A stretch of 30,281 bases of DNA from a virus, in the IMG/VR virus record IMGVR_UViG_3300030450_000258, positions 1 to 30,281 of that record; one strand, given 5' to 3'. The stretch's first letter is position 1. Each line of letters opens with the position of its first letter. Below the pieces are notes generated by a model. It made no database searches. It had not been told where the DNA came from and saw only the letters and a program-made list of their open reading frames with translations. Both the position numbers and the translations under genes were made by a program. This document shows, piece by piece, positions 26,842-30,281 of this stretch.

Positions 26842-28952
26842 TGGCTGAAATAGAAGACCTATCATTTGAGACAGATGATGTAATAGCTGCAGAGAGTGAG
26901 GATGATAAACTCTTTGAAAGTGTAAGCAGTATAGTATCCTTTGTAGGTGATCGCTACAAACGTGCTGAAGATGCTCGTTTAGGTGATGAAGAGCGTTGGA
27001 TGAGGGCATACCGAAACTACAGAGGTATATATGGTCCTGATGTACAGTTTACTTCTTCAGAAAAGTCTAGGGTATTTGTTAAGGTTACTAAAACGAAAAC
27101 ACTAGCTGCATACGGACAGATAGTAGATGTACTTTTTGGTAGTAACAAGTTTCCACTGACTATCAATCCCTCTGTTCTACCTGATGGGGTAGCTGATGCT
27201 GTCCACATTAATATTGACCCTAATGCTGAACAAGCTACAGACATACTACGTGATTCCTTTACTAAAGAAACAACAAAGCCTTACTTGATAGGACCAGACA
27301 CTGAGTTAAAGCCAGGTGAAACTATGGCTGATCTTAGGCGTAGGCTAGGTCCAGTAGAAGATAAGGTAGATCCTGTATCTGAAAAGATAATAGAGGGTGA
27401 CGGTAGTACACCTACAAGTGTAACATTCCATCCTGCTATGGTAGCAGCTAAGAAGATGGAGAAGAAAGTACATGATCAGTTAAACGAATCTGGCGCATCT
27501 AAACATCTACGTAGTATGGCATTTGAAATGGCATTGCTAGGCACAGGTGTAATGAAAGGTCCGTTTGCAGTAGATAAAGAGTATCCTAACTGGGATGACA
27601 ATGGTGATTATGACCCATTAATTAAAACTGTACCCTCAACAAATCACGTATCTGTTTGGGACTTTTATCCTGACCCTGAAGCTACATCTATGGATGACGC
27701 TGAATATGTTGTTGAAAGACATAAGATGTCACGTAATCAAATACGTGCATTAAAAGACAGACCTTACTTTATGGAAGATGCTATTGAAGAAGCTGTAGCT
27801 TCAGGCTCAGACTATGTACGTAAGCATTGGGAAATGAAGATGGAAGACGATGATAGTATTTCTACAGACAGTGAGCGTTGGGAAGTATTAGAGTTCTGGG
27901 GTTTTGTTGATAAAGAAATACTTGAAGAGAATGGTATTAAGATACCTAAAGAGTATAAAGACTTATTTGAAGTCAATGCTAATATCTGGACAGTCAACGG
28001 TAAAGTAATTCGTTGTGTACTAAATCCATTTAAACCTGCACGTATACCTTACTACGCAGTACCTTTTGAGCATAACCCATACAGCTTCTTTGGCGTTGGT
28101 ATTGCTGAGAACATGGATGACACACAGACACTAATGAATGGTTTCATGCGAATGGCTGTTGACAATGCTGTATTATCTGGTAATCTTCTTATTGAGATTG
28201 ACGAAACCAATCTAGTACCAGGACAAGACATGAGTGTGCATCCTGGCAAGGTCTTTCGCAGACAGGGAGGTGCTCCTGGTCAAGCAATCTTTGGCACTAA
28301 GTTTCCAAACGTTGCAGGTGAAAACATGCAGCTATTTGATAAGGCAAGAGTACTAGCAGATGAATCAACTGGTTTCCCATCTTTCGCTCATGGTCAAACA
28401 GGCGTTACTGGAGTTGGTCGTACTGCTTCTGGCATTTCTATGCTTATGTCTGCTGCCAACGGTAGCATTAGGACTGTTGTAAAGAATGTAGATGACTATC
28501 TCATTGCTCCAATGGGTAAAGCATTCTTTGCATTCAATATGCAGTTTGACTTTGATGAAGGTATACGTGGTGATCTAGAAGTAAAAGCTAATGGTACTGA
28601 AAGCTTAATGGCTAACGAAGTACGTAGCCAACGCTTGATGCAATTCTTACAGGTAGCCTCTAACCCAATGTTAGCACCGTTTGCTAAGATGGATTATATT
28701 GTACGAGAGATTGCTAAGAGTATGGATCTAGACCCTGATAAAGTTACAAACTCTATGGCAGATGCTGCAATACAAGCTGAGATAATGAAGGGTTTCCAAC
28801 AGCCAATGCCTGAGCAACAACAGCCTCCACCTCAAGAGGAACCACCTGCAGGAGCAGACGTACAAGATCAAACAGGTGCAGGAGGTGGCACTATTGGCAC
28901 AGGCGTAGCACCAGTACCAGATGAGCAAGGGTTTAGCGGTAATGTCGCTTAA
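26841..28952 (+). CDS. Portal protein
   Basis: 703 residues, in the size range of large podovirus portals. It follows terminase directly, and family segments include DEERWMRAYRNYRG near the N-terminus, SVWDFYPDPEATSMDDAEYV in the middle and the clip/stem-like NPYSFFGVGIAENMDDTQTL with MNGFMRMAVDNA. TGVTGVGRTASGISMLMSAA and the helical C-terminal third also fit. The last 50 residues are Pro/Gln/Gly-rich (QQPMPEQQQPPPQEEPP) and probably disordered. The portal ring is the DNA entry point of the head and the docking site for terminase. Confidence 0.9.
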   Translation: MAEIEDLSFETDDVIAAESEDDKLFESVSSIVSFVGDRYKRAEDARLGDEERWMRAYRNYRGIYGPDVQFTSSEKSRVFVKVTKTKTLAAYGQIVDVLFGSNKFPLTINPSVLPDGVADAVHINIDPNAEQATDILRDSFTKETTKPYLIGPDTELKPGETMADLRRRLGPVEDKVDPVSEKIIEGDGSTPTSVTFHPAMVAAKKMEKKVHDQLNESGASKHLRSMAFEMALLGTGVMKGPFAVDKEYPNWDDNGDYDPLIKTVPSTNHVSVWDFYPDPEATSMDDAEYVVERHKMSRNQIRALKDRPYFMEDAIEEAVASGSDYVRKHWEMKMEDDDSISTDSERWEVLEFWGFVDKEILEENGIKIPKEYKDLFEVNANIWTVNGKVIRCVLNPFKPARIPYYAVPFEHNPYSFFGVGIAENMDDTQTLMNGFMRMAVDNAVLSGNLLIEIDETNLVPGQDMSVHPGKVFRRQGGAPGQAIFGTKFPNVAGENMQLFDKARVLADESTGFPSFAHGQTGVTGVGRTASGISMLMSAANGSIRTVVKNVDDYLIAPMGKAFFAFNMQFDFDEGIRGDLEVKANGTESLMANEVRSQRLMQFLQVASNPMLAPFAKMDYIVREIAKSMDLDPDKVTNSMADAAIQAEIMKGFQQPMPEQQQPPPQEEPPAGADVQDQTGAGGGTIGTGVAPVPDEQGFSGNVA

Positions 28953-29136
28953 GTCTTTCGTAAACAATAAAGCAGAGTGGGATGCATTCTGTGAAGAACT
29001 AGACATTTTAATTCTTGAGCAACAAAGAAGACTAGAACAATCAGAGGCGGCAATAGATTTGCATCGTTGTCAAGGTGCAATAGCTACATTACGAAGGCTA
29101 AAATATTTGAGGGAAAAAATTAATGGCACAAGATGA
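28942..29136 (+). CDS. Small coiled-coil protein after the portal
   Basis: 64 residues from the ATG at 28942 (MSLKSFVNNKAEWDAFCEEL); an in-frame ATG at 28921 is less likely. Two helices (DAFCEELDILILEQQRRLEQ and LHRCQGAIATLRRLKYLREK) form an antiparallel coiled coil. It overlaps the portal end by 11 bases and the next start by 14. Short coiled coils at this position are common in podovirus genomes; function unknown. Confidence 0.65.
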   Translation: MSLKSFVNNKAEWDAFCEELDILILEQQRRLEQSEAAIDLHRCQGAIATLRRLKYLREKINGTR

Positions 29137-30281
29137 AGATAAACAAATGGTACTAGCTTTTATGGCAGAAGCTGAAGAGGTAGATCCAGTATCAGGAAAT
29201 GAAGTACCTCCAGGCTCACTGCCTGAAGAAGTACGTGATGACATTCCTGCACAACTAAGTGAAGGTGAGTATGTAGTACCTGCTGATGTTCTTCGTTTTT
29301 ATGGTATTAAGTTCTTTGAAGACCTACGAGAAAATGCTAAGATTGAGTTAGCTCGTATGGATAGAGAGGGACGTATTGGCGGTCAACCTGTACCTGCTAA
29401 CGACAATGAGCTTACACCTGAAGAAATGGCAGAGCTAGATGCTATTGGTGCTGCAGTAGGTGGCTTCATTACAGGACAACCTTCACAATCTACAATGGCA
29501 GATCCGTATCAACAACAACAGATGATGTACAGACAAGGTGCACCTGTTGCTATGGGTAATGCAGGTTACCAAGAAGGTGGGTTAGAAGATGGTACAGATC
29601 CTACATACACAGATGATCAACTACGTAATGCGTTTGCTCCAGGTTTTAGCTTTCTTGATACGCCAAGTCTACAACCTGCAGACGCAGTGTTTACACCTGT
29701 CTTGATGTACAAAGAGGGTGAAAACCCTACAATGGCTCAAACTAAACAGCAGTATGATATAATGTTATCTGATGGGTGGACTACTAAACTCATAGATACT
29801 ACAACAGAAACTACAGTAGGTGAAGAGCCAGAGGTTACAGATAATGATACTGGCGTTGTAGGATCTACAGATATATCCTCAATCACTGGCTCAATAAAAG
29901 ATAAAGACTTAGATAAAACAACTAAAGGTTTCAGCTTACTAGCTGACCTATCTACTGCACTAGCAGGTCAACTAGGAGTACCTCTAGCAACACTTATAAA
30001 TACTAAAGCTGTAGCTGAATACAATGATAAACTAACAGATCAAAGTAAACGTAAAGGTAGCATCTTCGGTGGTGAAGGTAGTTTGTACGATGAATTAACT
30101 GATGTAAGCGGAGATGGAAAAAGAAACTTTGGAGATACATGGTTAGGTGACTTACTTGGATTTGATGAACCTGGTTTGTTTAAGGGTATTGGTGTAGCAG
30201 AAGATAGTCCTAAACTAAGAGACTCATTCATGGGTGCACGTAGAGGCTTTGATGTGGCACAGCTTCAAGGAAAAGATGATT
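29123..30281 (+). CDS. Head-assembly or virion protein, cut by the window end
   Basis: 386 complete codons in view without a stop. GAGGGA eight bases before the ATG supports the start. The N-terminal part contains PAQLSEGEYVVPADVLRFYG then IKFFEDLREN, a module conserved in marine phage proteins encoded after the portal. The rest is acidic, Gln- and Gly-rich with low complexity (DPYQQQQMMYRQGAPVAMGN) and ends in mixed repeats of Thr and Asp. It may be a scaffold or an internal head protein; the sequence alone does not decide. Confidence 0.7.
   Translation, partial: MAQDEDKQMVLAFMAEAEEVDPVSGNEVPPGSLPEEVRDDIPAQLSEGEYVVPADVLRFYGIKFFEDLRENAKIELARMDREGRIGGQPVPANDNELTPEEMAELDAIGAAVGGFITGQPSQSTMADPYQQQQMMYRQGAPVAMGNAGYQEGGLEDGTDPTYTDDQLRNAFAPGFSFLDTPSLQPADAVFTPVLMYKEGENPTMAQTKQQYDIMLSDGWTTKLIDTTTETTVGEEPEVTDNDTGVVGSTDISSITGSIKDKDLDKTTKGFSLLADLSTALAGQLGVPLATLINTKAVAEYNDKLTDQSKRKGSIFGGEGSLYDELTDVSGDGKRNFGDTWLGDLLGFDEPGLFKGIGVAEDSPKLRDSFMGARRGFDVAQLQGKDD

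Overview
The window is about 30 kb of a tailed double-stranded DNA phage genome, AT-leaning and almost fully coding. Most genes overlap by 1-4 bases (ATGA, TAATG). It most resembles the marine alphaproteobacterial podoviruses of the HMO-2011 type. The main reason is a family A DNA polymerase with a DnaJ-type zinc finger inserted between its exonuclease and polymerase domains. Supporting features are an integrase in the replication operon, a monomeric B12-dependent ribonucleotide reductase, the T7-style nuclease set, a large podovirus-type portal and the absence of a phage RNA polymerase in view. The host (SAR116, Roseobacter or SAR11 relative) is inference.

Layout. (1) 1-262: the 3' end of a rightward gene and a convergent, probably bidirectional, terminator. 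On a circularly permuted genome this could be the far end of the late operon. (2) 251-19764, minus strand: one long leftward operon. From its promoter-proximal end it holds an AT-rich block with a GP88-like protein (17.7-19.8 kb), a dense cluster of small orphan genes and a C5 cytosine methyltransferase (12.1-17.7 kb), then integrase, primase, endonuclease VII, DnaB-like helicase, DNA polymerase, a putative ssDNA-binding protein, an Fe-S PD-(D/E)XK exonuclease, T7-type endonuclease I, a DUF3310 protein, MazG and NrdJ. It closes with tiny membrane or secreted proteins and a protein resembling the Acb2/Tad1 hairpin family. (3) 19765-20529: a 765-bp divergent control region with two matched operators 42 bp apart, a G-quadruplex motif, iteron-like repeats, palindromes, a long inverted repeat and promoter-like sequences in both directions. 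(4) 20530-30281, plus strand: the late operon, with small conserved proteins, small and large terminase, portal and a truncated head-assembly or virion protein.

The left arm takes over and replicates: nucleotides are supplied by NrdJ, MazG and perhaps the DUF3310 protein, replication is by primase, helicase and polymerase, and recombination and branch removal by the nucleases. The right arm packages DNA and builds the head.

The points most worth following are: a scattered family of four small proteins with a hydrophobic N-terminus and two cysteines; an in-frame amber codon in an otherwise intact late gene; the architecture of the divergent control region; a large terminase with no ATG start that overlaps its upstream gene; and a possible anti-CBASS-like protein. 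Several small genes of 24-57 codons are listed because they have overlapping start/stop junctions, good ribosome sites or both. All functional calls come from reading translated sequence and motifs; no database search was run.
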